Assembly: GCA_039925965.1 (NCBI GenBank)
Contig: JBDSXW010000002.1
Coordinates: 1-64,000 of the forward strand
DNA from: JAZKFT01 sp039925965
GTDB taxonomy: Bacteria > Bacteroidota > Bacteroidia > Chitinophagales > Chitinophagaceae
Direction of reading: 5' to 3'
DNA: 64,000 nt
Made by a program: the position numbers and the translations under genes. A model generated the notes under the pieces. It was given only the letters and a program-made list of their open reading frames with translations, made no database searches and was not told the origin of the DNA. Of the stretch, positions 26,295-34,435 are shown in pieces (position 1 is the first letter of the stretch; each line of letters begins with the position of its first letter).

Positions 26295-27821
26295 CTATCT
26301 TTTTAAGGGGATCCAATCGAGTTTTTTAATAGTAGTATTGTCTGCGGACTTGATTTGAACCCGGTCGTACGGCTTGTTGGGGAAAAAGATTGATGTCATA
26401 AGTGTAAGCCCATCATCTGCAAACAATTCTATGGAGGTGACGTCGATGACCAGGTCTACACTCATATGGGAATCAGTGTTAAGCCGTGGCGCAGTAAATT
26501 TCCCTGCGAAATCTTTTTGAAACTCAGTCTTTCCGGATTTTGTCCGGTCGATAAAATATTGGTTTTGTAAGGCATCGTAGCCTAGCACCAGTTCCTCGCC
26601 AAGGGACTTGGAAAACACGACTGAGAAATCCTTTGCAGCATCCATCGTCAGCTTCAGGCGGGCAGGGAAGGTTGTTTTTCCTGCCAGTTTACGCAGGTCG
26701 AACGTTTTATTAAGCTTAAGGTTCTGCGCTGTAAATGTTTTTCCGCTGATGGAAGTCAATTCCTGAACAGGACGCGAGGCGACGAATACATCACCACCAC
26801 TATGTTGCAACCGTAGATCCCGGGGTATCGTCATGGCATTCCTCCATTTTTCAGTGGGCACTTTGTTTGCATACAGCCAGTTACTCATCCACCCGATCAG
26901 TATGGTTCTGTTGCCGGTATTCGACCAGGTAACGCCTGCATAATTATCTGGCCCGTAGTCCATCCATTTCGTGGTGGTTTGATCCGTAGTAAAATTTTTC
27001 CCATCAAAATCGCCGATAAAATATTGCGTACCGGAGCCTCCGTTTGGTCCGCCGGGGTTGAGATTCACGAGTAACACCCAGCGCCGTTTTCCGTTGTCGT
27101 TCATTTCGAGTAGATCCGGGCATTCCCACACACCGCCGTGTGCTCCCAGAGATGCACCAAATTCACTTTCCTTTTTCCAGGTTTTTAAATCCGTAGCAGA
27201 ATAAAAGCTGATACGATCTTTGGTGGCAAGCGTCATAATCCACTTCTTGCCGGCTGCATACCACATCAGTTTGGGATCCCGAAAATCGGTGATACCTGGA
27301 TTTTTCAAAACAGGGTTTCCCGAATATTTTGTCCAAGTTTTTCCTGCATCATTACTGTAGGCAAGGCTCTGTGTTTGAAAATTATTACTGCCAGCTTTTT
27401 CGCCCGCTGTGTTGTGTTGGGTGAAAATGGCAACTAATGGCGGTCGGCCATTTTTTCCAAAACCGGATGTATTGTTTTTATCCACCACCGCGCTGCCCGA
27501 GAAAATGGTGCCGATACTGTCCGGGTAAATAGCGATCGGCTCCTGTTTCCAGGTCACCAGGTTCTGGCTGGTGGCATGGCCCCAGTGCATGGGTCCCCAG
27601 ACAGAACTATAAGGGTGGTATTGAAAAAATAAATGATAGATGCCTTTATAATAAACCATTCCATTGGGGTCATTCATCCAATGTTTACCTGGCGTAAAAT
27701 GAACCTTTGGCCGGTACACTTCCCCCCCATCATCAAATAGTTTCTGCGCCTTTATCGTTGATGTGGTAAACAGCATTACGATAGTGCAATAAATAAACGG
27801 TAAGAATAACTTGCTTTTCAT
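26295..27821 (-). CDS. Glycoside hydrolase family 32 (levanase/inulinase-type)
   Basis: A 508-residue secreted enzyme with a leader ending at about residue 25 (TSTIKAQ). The five-blade propeller has the GH32 signature residues: nucleophile D51 in HWMNDPNG, D182 in DFRDPKL and acid/base E233 in GVWECPDL. A C-terminal beta-sandwich (about 350-505) ends KPYDRVQIKSADNTTIKKLDWIPLKR. It hydrolyses beta-fructans or sucrose-type fructosides. Immediately upstream on the same strand lie the decayed ends of SusD- and SusC-like genes, so it was probably part of a fructan utilisation locus that has lost its uptake pair. Confidence 0.94.
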   Translation of the reverse strand: MKSKLFLPFIYCTIVMLFTTSTIKAQKLFDDGGEVYRPKVHFTPGKHWMNDPNGMVYYKGIYHLFFQYHPYSSVWGPMHWGHATSQNLVTWKQEPIAIYPDSIGTIFSGSAVVDKNNTSGFGKNGRPPLVAIFTQHNTAGEKAGSNNFQTQSLAYSNDAGKTWTKYSGNPVLKNPGITDFRDPKLMWYAAGKKWIMTLATKDRISFYSATDLKTWKKESEFGASLGAHGGVWECPDLLEMNDNGKRRWVLLVNLNPGGPNGGSGTQYFIGDFDGKNFTTDQTTTKWMDYGPDNYAGVTWSNTGNRTILIGWMSNWLYANKVPTEKWRNAMTIPRDLRLQHSGGDVFVASRPVQELTSISGKTFTAQNLKLNKTFDLRKLAGKTTFPARLKLTMDAAKDFSVVFSKSLGEELVLGYDALQNQYFIDRTKSGKTEFQKDFAGKFTAPRLNTDSHMSVDLVIDVTSIELFADDGLTLMTSIFFPNKPYDRVQIKSADNTTIKKLDWIPLKR

Positions 27822-27877
27822 ATGGTAATATTAGTGATCATTTTATAGTTAGCGTGGTCAAAAAAGCAACCTCTCAG

Positions 27878-27985
27878 ATTGGTCAATAGTCATTGGTTAT
27901 TAGTCATTGGTCAATAATTCAATAGGTCATTGGAAAATTGGTTATTGGCCAACTGACTTATTGACCAATGATAATTCCTGTTCAT
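27878..27985. repeat. Low-complexity intergenic repeat (ATTGGTCAATAG words)
   Basis: About 100 bp of imperfect tandem words built from TTGGTCAATAGTCATTGG and TTATTAGTCATTGGTCAAT, in both orientations (GACCAATGA also occurs). It lies between the GH32 gene and the SusD remnant. Confidence 0.6.
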
Positions 27986-28215
27986 TGATAGGCTGGGTTT
28001 TGTTTGTATAAACCATTTGTAAAATTAATTTCATATTTCGGAATAGGCAGGTATTCATCCCGGGCTGCGGTATAAACTGCGGTTGCTAAAAACGACCTTC
28101 TGGTCTTTTCCACGCCAATATAAGCATTCAAACCTGGGCAGCAATTCCCATCTTACAAAATCAAAATAGCGGGGCCCTTCGGTGGCAAATTCCGGGCGGC
28201 GTTTTCCTGGCAGGG
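27982..28215 (-). pseudogene. SusD/RagB-like C-terminal remnant
   Basis: Reading the minus strand: RRPEFATEGPRYFDFVRWE in one frame, then after a frameshift NAYIGVEKTRRSFLATAVYTA, continuing RDEYLPIPKYEINFTNGLYKQ to a stop at 27982. The ExRxxFATEGxRYFDxxRW and LPIPxxEIxxxNGLYxQNPxY blocks are typical of the C-terminus of SusD/RagB nutrient-binding lipoproteins. The rest of the gene is missing. Located directly upstream of GH32. Confidence 0.75.
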
Positions 28216-28224
28216 CCCTGCGAG

Positions 28225-28555
28225 CATAAGATTGGATCTAACCGGTGCAGGTACAGGGTTTGCAATCCAGTCCCGCATTTACTTCATTAGTGGTTTCCCA
28301 TTTAAAGACTGAGTTAGCCGCCTTTGTCTGCACAAAACCCGGAGGCAGCATACCGGTATGGAGCCGTTTAATGGATAGGCTGTCCCCAGGTTCCCATACT
28401 ACTCACAGCAGCCCGGAGTCAGCTGGTTTTGTGTAGTGCCATAACGCGTATGTAAAAGGCCAAACCTTGCCAGGTCATCAATTTGCTGTTTCAGAACCCT
28501 GCCGATCCCGGCACGTAATTTTACTAAAGGCTGAGGGTCTTTAAAAAGCTGCTTA
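28225..28555 (-). pseudogene. SusC/RagA-like TonB-dependent receptor fragments
   Basis: Short minus-strand pieces in shifting frames: FKDPQPLVKLRAGIG, then RYGTTQNQLTPG, then LLPPGFVQTKAANSVFKWET followed by TNEVNAGLD. The order LKLRAxxGxTGNQ, then ANxxxxWETTxExNAGLD, is that of the C-terminal barrel of SusC-type receptors. Several stops and frame changes are present. It precedes the SusD remnant as expected for a susCD pair. Confidence 0.6.
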
Positions 28556-28559
28556 CCGG

Positions 28560-28628
28560 CTATTTCAATATTGTTACCACAGCGGTAAACGGTTTTATAA
28601 AATCTGTTTTGGTATCAACAGGGGCCCG
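28560..28628 (-). pseudogene. Remnant of a T9SS type B C-terminal tail
   Basis: Reads RAPVDTKTDFIKPFTAVVTI then LK and a TAG. This matches the last 20 residues of the PKD protein at 29448-34136 (IIDTKTDFVKPFTGAITILR) with few changes. It is therefore a broken copy of the end of that gene or of a paralogue. Confidence 0.7.
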
Positions 28629-28685
28629 GTTGAATTAAGGTACAGTACCTATGCGAAAAAGGGGTGGAGAGCCTCCTGCGATTGG

Positions 28686-29201
28686 CTATACCATTAACAG
28701 GATGATCGTTAGAACAACACCCGCTAAGGTAAAATAAAGTCCCTTTTTGAAAATGGCTGTTTTGGGCATAAACATCCAGAAAGAGGAAATGACAAAGAAA
28801 AATAATGACATGCCAAAGAAAACATTCAGAAGAAAAAGTGGCTGACTGGTACTGGCTTTATGGAGTTGTGTGAGTTTCTGGATGATTCTGGGTAACTCTT
28901 TTACCGTGTATTTCACCTGTCCCGTTGCATTATTATAAGTGCCCTGTTTAAATGATTGAACATCGCCATTTACGGCGTCGATTTTCAAATTGTTCATTCG
29001 GATGGCTTTACCCAGGTCTTGAACATTGAGCCCCGGCGTAAGCGCTTTTTCTACAACGCTTTCCTTTTTTAAAAAATCGGTGTCCCGAAAAATCAGTACA
29101 ATACCACTAAGGGCGTAGATAGCCATAATGCCTGCCAGAAAAAAACCCAGGTAACGGTGGTATACCCGCATGGTGTTGTTGATTGTTGCTTTTGTTGCCA
29201 T
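28686..29201 (-). CDS. PepSY-associated transmembrane protein
   Basis: A 171-residue membrane protein. It has an N-terminal TM helix (YHRYLGFFLAGIMAIYALSGIVLIFRD), a periplasmic PepSY-like stretch (residues 45-110, DLGKAIRMNNLKIDAVNGDV and GQVKYTVKELPRIIQKLTQLHK) and two further TM helices (FLLNVFFGMSLFFFVISSFWMFM; KGLYFTLAGVVLTIILLMV). Proteins of this type often accompany TonB-dependent receptors or iron reductases in Bacteroidota. Here a SusC-like remnant lies downstream. Function not established. Confidence 0.8.
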   Translation of the reverse strand: MATKATINNTMRVYHRYLGFFLAGIMAIYALSGIVLIFRDTDFLKKESVVEKALTPGLNVQDLGKAIRMNNLKIDAVNGDVQSFKQGTYNNATGQVKYTVKELPRIIQKLTQLHKASTSQPLFLLNVFFGMSLFFFVISSFWMFMPKTAIFKKGLYFTLAGVVLTIILLMV

Positions 29202-29447
29202 ATTTTTTTGGGTTGAATGAAGGCTTGCAAAATAAGGTAAGTATCAACCCAAAAAAAAGCAGCCTGCTTTCCATTTGAGTAATATGTCGCGGGATGCTAA
29301 AAACGAGCACCTACGCTAGCGGGAGTAAAGGATGGCTCTCAAAAGGTCTAACGTAAGCCTTGTGGTGGAACAACTACAGAAGATCATGCCACTGACTGAG
29401 CCTTTCTCATGGGACCAGTAGGAGTTCATCCAGATTGCGGGCGGCAG

Positions 29448-32400
29448 TTATCTCAATATCGTGATCGCACCAGTAAATGGTTTTACAAAATCTGTTTTGG
29501 TGTCGATGATATAGTAGTAAGTGCCTACCGGTAGCGCATTGCCATTCAGCTTGCCGTCCCATGGTTTGGGGTAGCCGGTACTGGTGTATACGATACGACC
29601 ATAGCGATCAAATATCTGCACAGTAGCCTGCAGGTAATCTTCCAGGCCGGGCAAAATCCATACATCGTTGATACCGTCGCCATTGGGTGAAAAAGCATTT
29701 ATGATTTTCAACGCAGTTAACACCCGCACCTGCACGGTATCCGAAGCAACGCAGTTGCCAGCACCTATAGCTGTAAGTGTATATGTTTGGTTTTGATCTA
29801 CGATCAATGAAGGCCGCAAACTATCCGGATTGATCAAACCGGTAAACGAAGGCGCCCAGCGGAAGCTAAATAAAAGTGAATCATTTACTGTGGGATTGAA
29901 ACGCACCGTAGTACCCGTAAACACCGCGAAAGAAGGACCTGCGTCCACTACCGGCAGCTTGTTAATGGTAACGGGTTTGCTTGCTGGCAACGAGCCACAG
30001 CCAAACTTGCTTTTTACCCGCAGCAGCACATTATAGGACCCGGCCGAACTATAGCTTTTGCCCAAAGAGTCACGGGTGCTGAAGCTGCCGTCACCAAAAC
30101 TCCAGACCCAGCTGGTAATGCTGTCGGCAAGATTATTAATACTTAAAAATTGAAGAGCAGATTGCTCGCAAATGGTATCGCCGGTGATGGAAAAATCCGT
30201 TATGGGGTTAGCGTGAATAACCAGTGGTAAGTAAGCGGTGTCGCTAAAGCAGCCGCTGCTGATACCTGCTACATGTTTTACAACAATGTTATTGGCCACC
30301 GCAGTATAGGTAGCCGAAACCGGGTTGGCATTCGTAGCAGTAACGCTTTGGCCGTTGCCAAAATCCCAATACCAGGTTTGTAAAGGGAAGCCATTGGATA
30401 CAGATGTTGGCGTAAAGCGCAGCACAGAATCCTTGCAGGGCGAACCCGAGTAAACAAAGGATGCTATTGGCTTTTGTGCCACTACCACATTGAGCCGGAA
30501 GGTATCTGTGCAGCCCGTATTCGGTGTAATTACAAGTGTTACGGTATAGGTTCCCGATACAGTATACGGGTAATAGAATGGATTTTTGTTGGTTTTATTT
30601 ACGGTGTTACCATCACCAAAATTCCATTGCCAGTTGGTAATGATGCCGTTGGCATACACCGAACTATCGCTGAATTTGATGGAATCGCCTACGCAGATAT
30701 TCCGGTCATATCCGAATTTGGCCACCGGCCGCGGGCTCACGCCGACTGTCTTCTTAAAAGTATCGCTTAAACAACCTACCGCAGGCACGGCAACCAATGA
30801 AATGGTATAGGTGCCCGGCAAAGTATACGGGCGATAAAATGCATTATTATTCGTGAACGAAGCCGTGTTGCCATCGCCAAAATTCCACTTCCAACTGGCA
30901 ATGCTGCCGGAGGCCACAGTGGAGCTATCGGTAATTCTGATGGAGTCGCGTTGGCAAATGGAAGCATTGCTGATGCCGAATTTCGCAACGGGTTTCACAC
31001 CTACTGTAACCGGCAGTTTAAGGGTATCGCTTACACAACCATTTCCTGAAGTTACTGCCAGTGCTACATTATAACTTCCTGGCAAAGTGTAGGGATGATA
31101 AAAAGGATTACCGTTTGGATTTACAACTGTATTTCCATCGCCAAAGTTCCAGCGCCAACTGGTAATGGTACCGGCCGCAATGCTGCTGCTATCGCTGATC
31201 TTAACTGAATCACCCAGGCAGATATTACTAATGAGGATACCAAATTTAGCATTGGCCTTTGTGCTTACCGTAATGGTTTTTTTAAATGTATCGCTAATGC
31301 AACCAACAGCCGGAACAGTTACTAATGAAATTGTATAGGTGCCTGCTAATGTGTAACCATGATAAAAGGGCGTATTATTTGCATACGTGGCGGTACTGCC
31401 GTCACCAAAATTCCACTTCCAGCTGGCGATGGTACCCGACGCTACAGTTGAGCTGTCACTGATACGGATGGAATCACGCTGGCAGATGCTGCTATTGCTG
31501 GTGCCAAATTTTGCCACCGGCTTCACCCCTATTGATACCGGCAATTTAAAGGTGTCGCTTACACAGCCGTTGCTCGGGCTTACCACCAGCGCTACGGTGT
31601 AACTTCCGGGCAAATTGTATGGATGATAAAAGGAGTTCGCATTGGTGTAATTAGCAATAGTACCATCGCCGAAGTTCCAGCGCCAGCCGGTCAGGGTTCC
31701 CTGGTTAATGGAGCTGCTATCGCTGAACTTTATCGAATCGCCAAGGCAGATATTTGCGTTCAGTACCCCAAATTTTGCCAGCGGTTTAAAGTTCACGGCA
31801 ACCATAAGTTTAAACGTATCGCTATTACAGCCGCTGGCCGAACCAGCCACCAGCGATACTGTATAATTACCCGCTACGGTGTAACGATGGTAAAAAGGCG
31901 TGTTGGTAGTATAGATAGCGGTGTTACCATCACCAAAATTCCATTTCCAGCTGGCAATCGTTCCTTGTGCAATCGTGCTGCTATCACTGAATTTAATGGA
32001 ATCACCCACGCAGATATTTCTATCAAAACCAAACTTAGCCACCGGGCTACCAAGAAAAGAAAAACTCTGTATGGTATCAGCAACACAGCCATTATCTGCG
32101 ATGATGCGATACTTGACATCGTGGCTGCCCGCAGTATTGAAGCGCTTCGCTGCATTGACCGTGTTTATAGTGGTATTATCATCAAAAGTCCATAACCAGC
32201 GATCGATGTTATAGATGCCGGGGATAGAAGTTCCGGTAAAACGCGCCGTATCCTGCACACAGAGAACGGTGTTGGTAGTGAAGTCGGCGATTGGTCCGGG
32301 CTTTACTATTACCTCAATCCGGGCAGTATCAGAATGGTTGCAATTATCAATATCGGGTGAAGTATACACAACCGGAACATAGTAAGTGCCAGGTGTGGTG

Positions 32401-34136
32401 AAAGTAAAATCCTGCTGCAGGGTATAGGTATAATACCTGCGTCCATTTACAAGATTGGAATCAACAGGTATAGGATTAATAATTAGTGAATCAGTATTGG
32501 GACTAAGTCCTCCACCAACCTGGCTAACCAACCATTTTACCGCCATGGCCCTGTAAGCCACTTTCACAGTAAACCTTGTTGGCGATTTCGGGCAGGTAAA
32601 AGTGTCAGGTCTGCCATTATCGTTTAAGGTATTGGCGATATTGGTAAGGGCATTCAGGTTATTGATAAGGGTGCCTATATTGTAGCCATAACTTTCATAA
32701 GCACCAAGCCCGTAAACCGTTGCAGTAAATGCCGAATCGCTGGTGATGGTATGCGGCATATCGAGAGTGGCGGTGATATCCGGAACTGCAAGTGAATATG
32801 CTGGATTATTGGGATGGACTTTTATTTGCGAAGGCGACACAGGTGCACCATCCAGAAGCAATGAGCTGAGACCTGCTGTGGGAACGAGAATATTTACGTA
32901 GGACTTTGAAATTAAATTGTGCGAACTCGCATAAAATGTTACACTTTTTTGGCCCTGTTCAATTGGGCTGAGGTAAAACATTTCCGGGTCGCCAATAGCC
33001 GCTTGCGCCGGAGAAATACTCATCCAGCATTGGGCAGCATTGGGCGTAAACTGTGCCACTAAAATGGGTTTGTCGCTAACAATGTAATCACCGCCTGCAG
33101 AATCTACAAATTCATAATAAAAATTCCTTATAAGGCCAGTTAATACCACACCATTTCTTTTAACAATACTAGAAGGATCTTGTACACAAACCCGATAAAA
33201 ATTACGAAATGTGGTGTTGATATTTCCTGAAAAATTATTGATGGTATGATGGGTAAGGTACCGGTTGCCCCAGGCCTGTAAAGGGAATGCCTGTTGCTGC
33301 ATGGCTTCTCCTCCATCTTTTTGGCAGACATGAATGCCTCCGGTACCAGAAAAAACTGATACAGGGTGGCAGTTTCCATCACTACCAACTACCGAAACAA
33401 TTTTACTCCCTGTTAGGTCTTTACTCGCATTTACCGTATCGGTAAACCATCCTGCGGCAAAATTTGCTTTTCCAAAAACAGTGTAAATTTCCCCCTTATT
33501 CAGATTCACGGTATAAGTTTGGCCAGGGAGCCATCCATTTTTAGTTGAATCAGCTGGGGTTATGTGTACACGTGTATTATTTTCGGTAGCGGTAATATAA
33601 AACCAATTATACCAATCGGGGAAATTAACGCCGCCGGCTACCTGATTATAAGGTGGATTAGAAAGCCCCCTGGTTTGGGCATAATTAACCGAATAATATA
33701 TAAATCCCCAGGTATCAACCGGCATGAGCATGGTGGCAGCGGAATACATTCCATCATATTCATGCGAATACACTGCAACAGGCACATCACTTACAATATG
33801 AACGCCTTTTGATGAAAGCCCATCCGATAAAATCCGGGCATCATTTACCCCTGTTTTCGGAATAATAATTGAAGCATCGGCAGTATTTGCTGGAATGGAT
33901 AACGATTGCGTCCAGGAAGTACCATTTATTGAAACGGTAACATTAGCAGCCTGTTGGGTACTTATATATAATACCATTTCCTGTTTATTTACAGGATCCG
34001 AAAGGCCGGCGTGTGCAAAAAAGTTGGAACTAAAACTATACCCCGCCCAAAACTCCACGCCTCTGTTTGATTTATTCTGGGCATTTGTTTGGATTGAAAC
34101 AAAATAAACCGCAACCAAAAGGAAAAATCTATTCAT
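29448..34136 (-). CDS. Giant PKD-repeat protein with T9SS type B (gliding motility-associated) sorting domain
   Basis: A 1562-residue secreted protein. The signal peptide FFLLVAVYFVSIQTNAQ is followed by an IgGFc-binding-like N-terminal region (RGVEFWAGYSFSSNFFAHAG ... PVAVYSHEYDGMYSAATMLMP, about 25-480). Roughly nine PKD domains follow (about 600-1390), most with W-W-NFGDG, and then a C-terminal type B sorting domain (INAFSPNGDGINDVWILPG, FDRYGRIVY, GTYYYII ... GAITILR). It would be exported by T9SS and attached to or released from the surface as an adhesin. The PKD part shows a 528-bp higher-order DNA repeat. It is divergent from the next T9SS cargo gene, and the two share a 300-bp promoter region. 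Confidence 0.92.
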   Translation of the reverse strand: MNRFFLLVAVYFVSIQTNAQNKSNRGVEFWAGYSFSSNFFAHAGLSDPVNKQEMVLYISTQQAANVTVSINGTSWTQSLSIPANTADASIIIPKTGVNDARILSDGLSSKGVHIVSDVPVAVYSHEYDGMYSAATMLMPVDTWGFIYYSVNYAQTRGLSNPPYNQVAGGVNFPDWYNWFYITATENNTRVHITPADSTKNGWLPGQTYTVNLNKGEIYTVFGKANFAAGWFTDTVNASKDLTGSKIVSVVGSDGNCHPVSVFSGTGGIHVCQKDGGEAMQQQAFPLQAWGNRYLTHHTINNFSGNINTTFRNFYRVCVQDPSSIVKRNGVVLTGLIRNFYYEFVDSAGGDYIVSDKPILVAQFTPNAAQCWMSISPAQAAIGDPEMFYLSPIEQGQKSVTFYASSHNLISKSYVNILVPTAGLSSLLLDGAPVSPSQIKVHPNNPAYSLAVPDITATLDMPHTITSDSAFTATVYGLGAYESYGYNIGTLINNLNALTNIANTLNDNGRPDTFTCPKSPTRFTVKVAYRAMAVKWLVSQVGGGLSPNTDSLIINPIPVDSNLVNGRRYYTYTLQQDFTFTTPGTYYVPVVYTSPDIDNCNHSDTARIEVIVKPGPIADFTTNTVLCVQDTARFTGTSIPGIYNIDRWLWTFDDNTTINTVNAAKRFNTAGSHDVKYRIIADNGCVADTIQSFSFLGSPVAKFGFDRNICVGDSIKFSDSSTIAQGTIASWKWNFGDGNTAIYTTNTPFYHRYTVAGNYTVSLVAGSASGCNSDTFKLMVAVNFKPLAKFGVLNANICLGDSIKFSDSSSINQGTLTGWRWNFGDGTIANYTNANSFYHPYNLPGSYTVALVVSPSNGCVSDTFKLPVSIGVKPVAKFGTSNSSICQRDSIRISDSSTVASGTIASWKWNFGDGSTATYANNTPFYHGYTLAGTYTISLVTVPAVGCISDTFKKTITVSTKANAKFGILISNICLGDSVKISDSSSIAAGTITSWRWNFGDGNTVVNPNGNPFYHPYTLPGSYNVALAVTSGNGCVSDTLKLPVTVGVKPVAKFGISNASICQRDSIRITDSSTVASGSIASWKWNFGDGNTASFTNNNAFYRPYTLPGTYTISLVAVPAVGCLSDTFKKTVGVSPRPVAKFGYDRNICVGDSIKFSDSSVYANGIITNWQWNFGDGNTVNKTNKNPFYYPYTVSGTYTVTLVITPNTGCTDTFRLNVVVAQKPIASFVYSGSPCKDSVLRFTPTSVSNGFPLQTWYWDFGNGQSVTATNANPVSATYTAVANNIVVKHVAGISSGCFSDTAYLPLVIHANPITDFSITGDTICEQSALQFLSINNLADSITSWVWSFGDGSFSTRDSLGKSYSSAGSYNVLLRVKSKFGCGSLPASKPVTINKLPVVDAGPSFAVFTGTTVRFNPTVNDSLLFSFRWAPSFTGLINPDSLRPSLIVDQNQTYTLTAIGAGNCVASDTVQVRVLTALKIINAFSPNGDGINDVWILPGLEDYLQATVQIFDRYGRIVYTSTGYPKPWDGKLNGNALPVGTYYYIIDTKTDFVKPFTGAITILR
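30480..32060. repeat. 528-bp higher-order repeat (two PKD domains per unit, about three copies)
   Basis: Equivalent positions recur at exactly 528 bp (176 codons). CC(A/G)TC(G/A)CCAA before the NFGDG codons occurs at 30871, 31399 and 31927, and the GG(T/C)TTCACxCCTA word at 30991 and 31519. Each unit contains two non-identical 88-residue PKD domains, so the duplication acted on domain pairs. Confidence 0.8.
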
Positions 34137-34217
34137 ATTAATAAATTAGCTATAGGTCGTATTCAAACAGATGTTACAAACAGATTTTTTGCAGCCTATA
34201 AATTGTATTTAATGGAA

Positions 34218-34225
34218 CAAAAGTA
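34218..34225 (-). promoter_or_regulatory. -7 promoter element of the PKD protein gene
   Basis: On the minus strand TACTTTTG fully matches TAnnTTTG, 82 bp upstream of the ATG at 34136. A TTTG about 24 bp further upstream could serve as the -33 element, slightly beyond the usual spacing. Confidence 0.5.
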
Positions 34226-34350
34226 GATCAATAAAGCACATAATTACTTCAAATAGATGCTCTCCGTAGTATTCAATTTTGAAATTGAGTAGAAACACTC
34301 AATTATAGCAAAACGCTAGTGTGGATGCCTTTTTTAAGTCAAGTTAGGTA

Positions 34351-34358
34351 TAGCTTTG
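34351..34358 (+). promoter_or_regulatory. -7 promoter element of the Ycf48/SprB-repeat gene
   Basis: TAGCTTTG fully matches TAnnTTTG, 78 bp upstream of the ATG at 34436, in the shared intergenic region of the two divergent T9SS cargo genes. No good -33 TTG is seen at the ideal spacing. Confidence 0.45.
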
Positions 34359-34435
34359 TTAGCAGGGCATGGTAAATTTATTATGCCAAAAACGTAATCG
34401 AAACAAATACTGTCCGGTTTATTCTTACAAACTAA

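Noticed and set aside
30480..32200. Long plus-strand open frames opposite the PKD gene
   Set aside because: They mirror the repeated PKD codons on the other strand, have no start signals or family features and repeat with the same 528-bp period.
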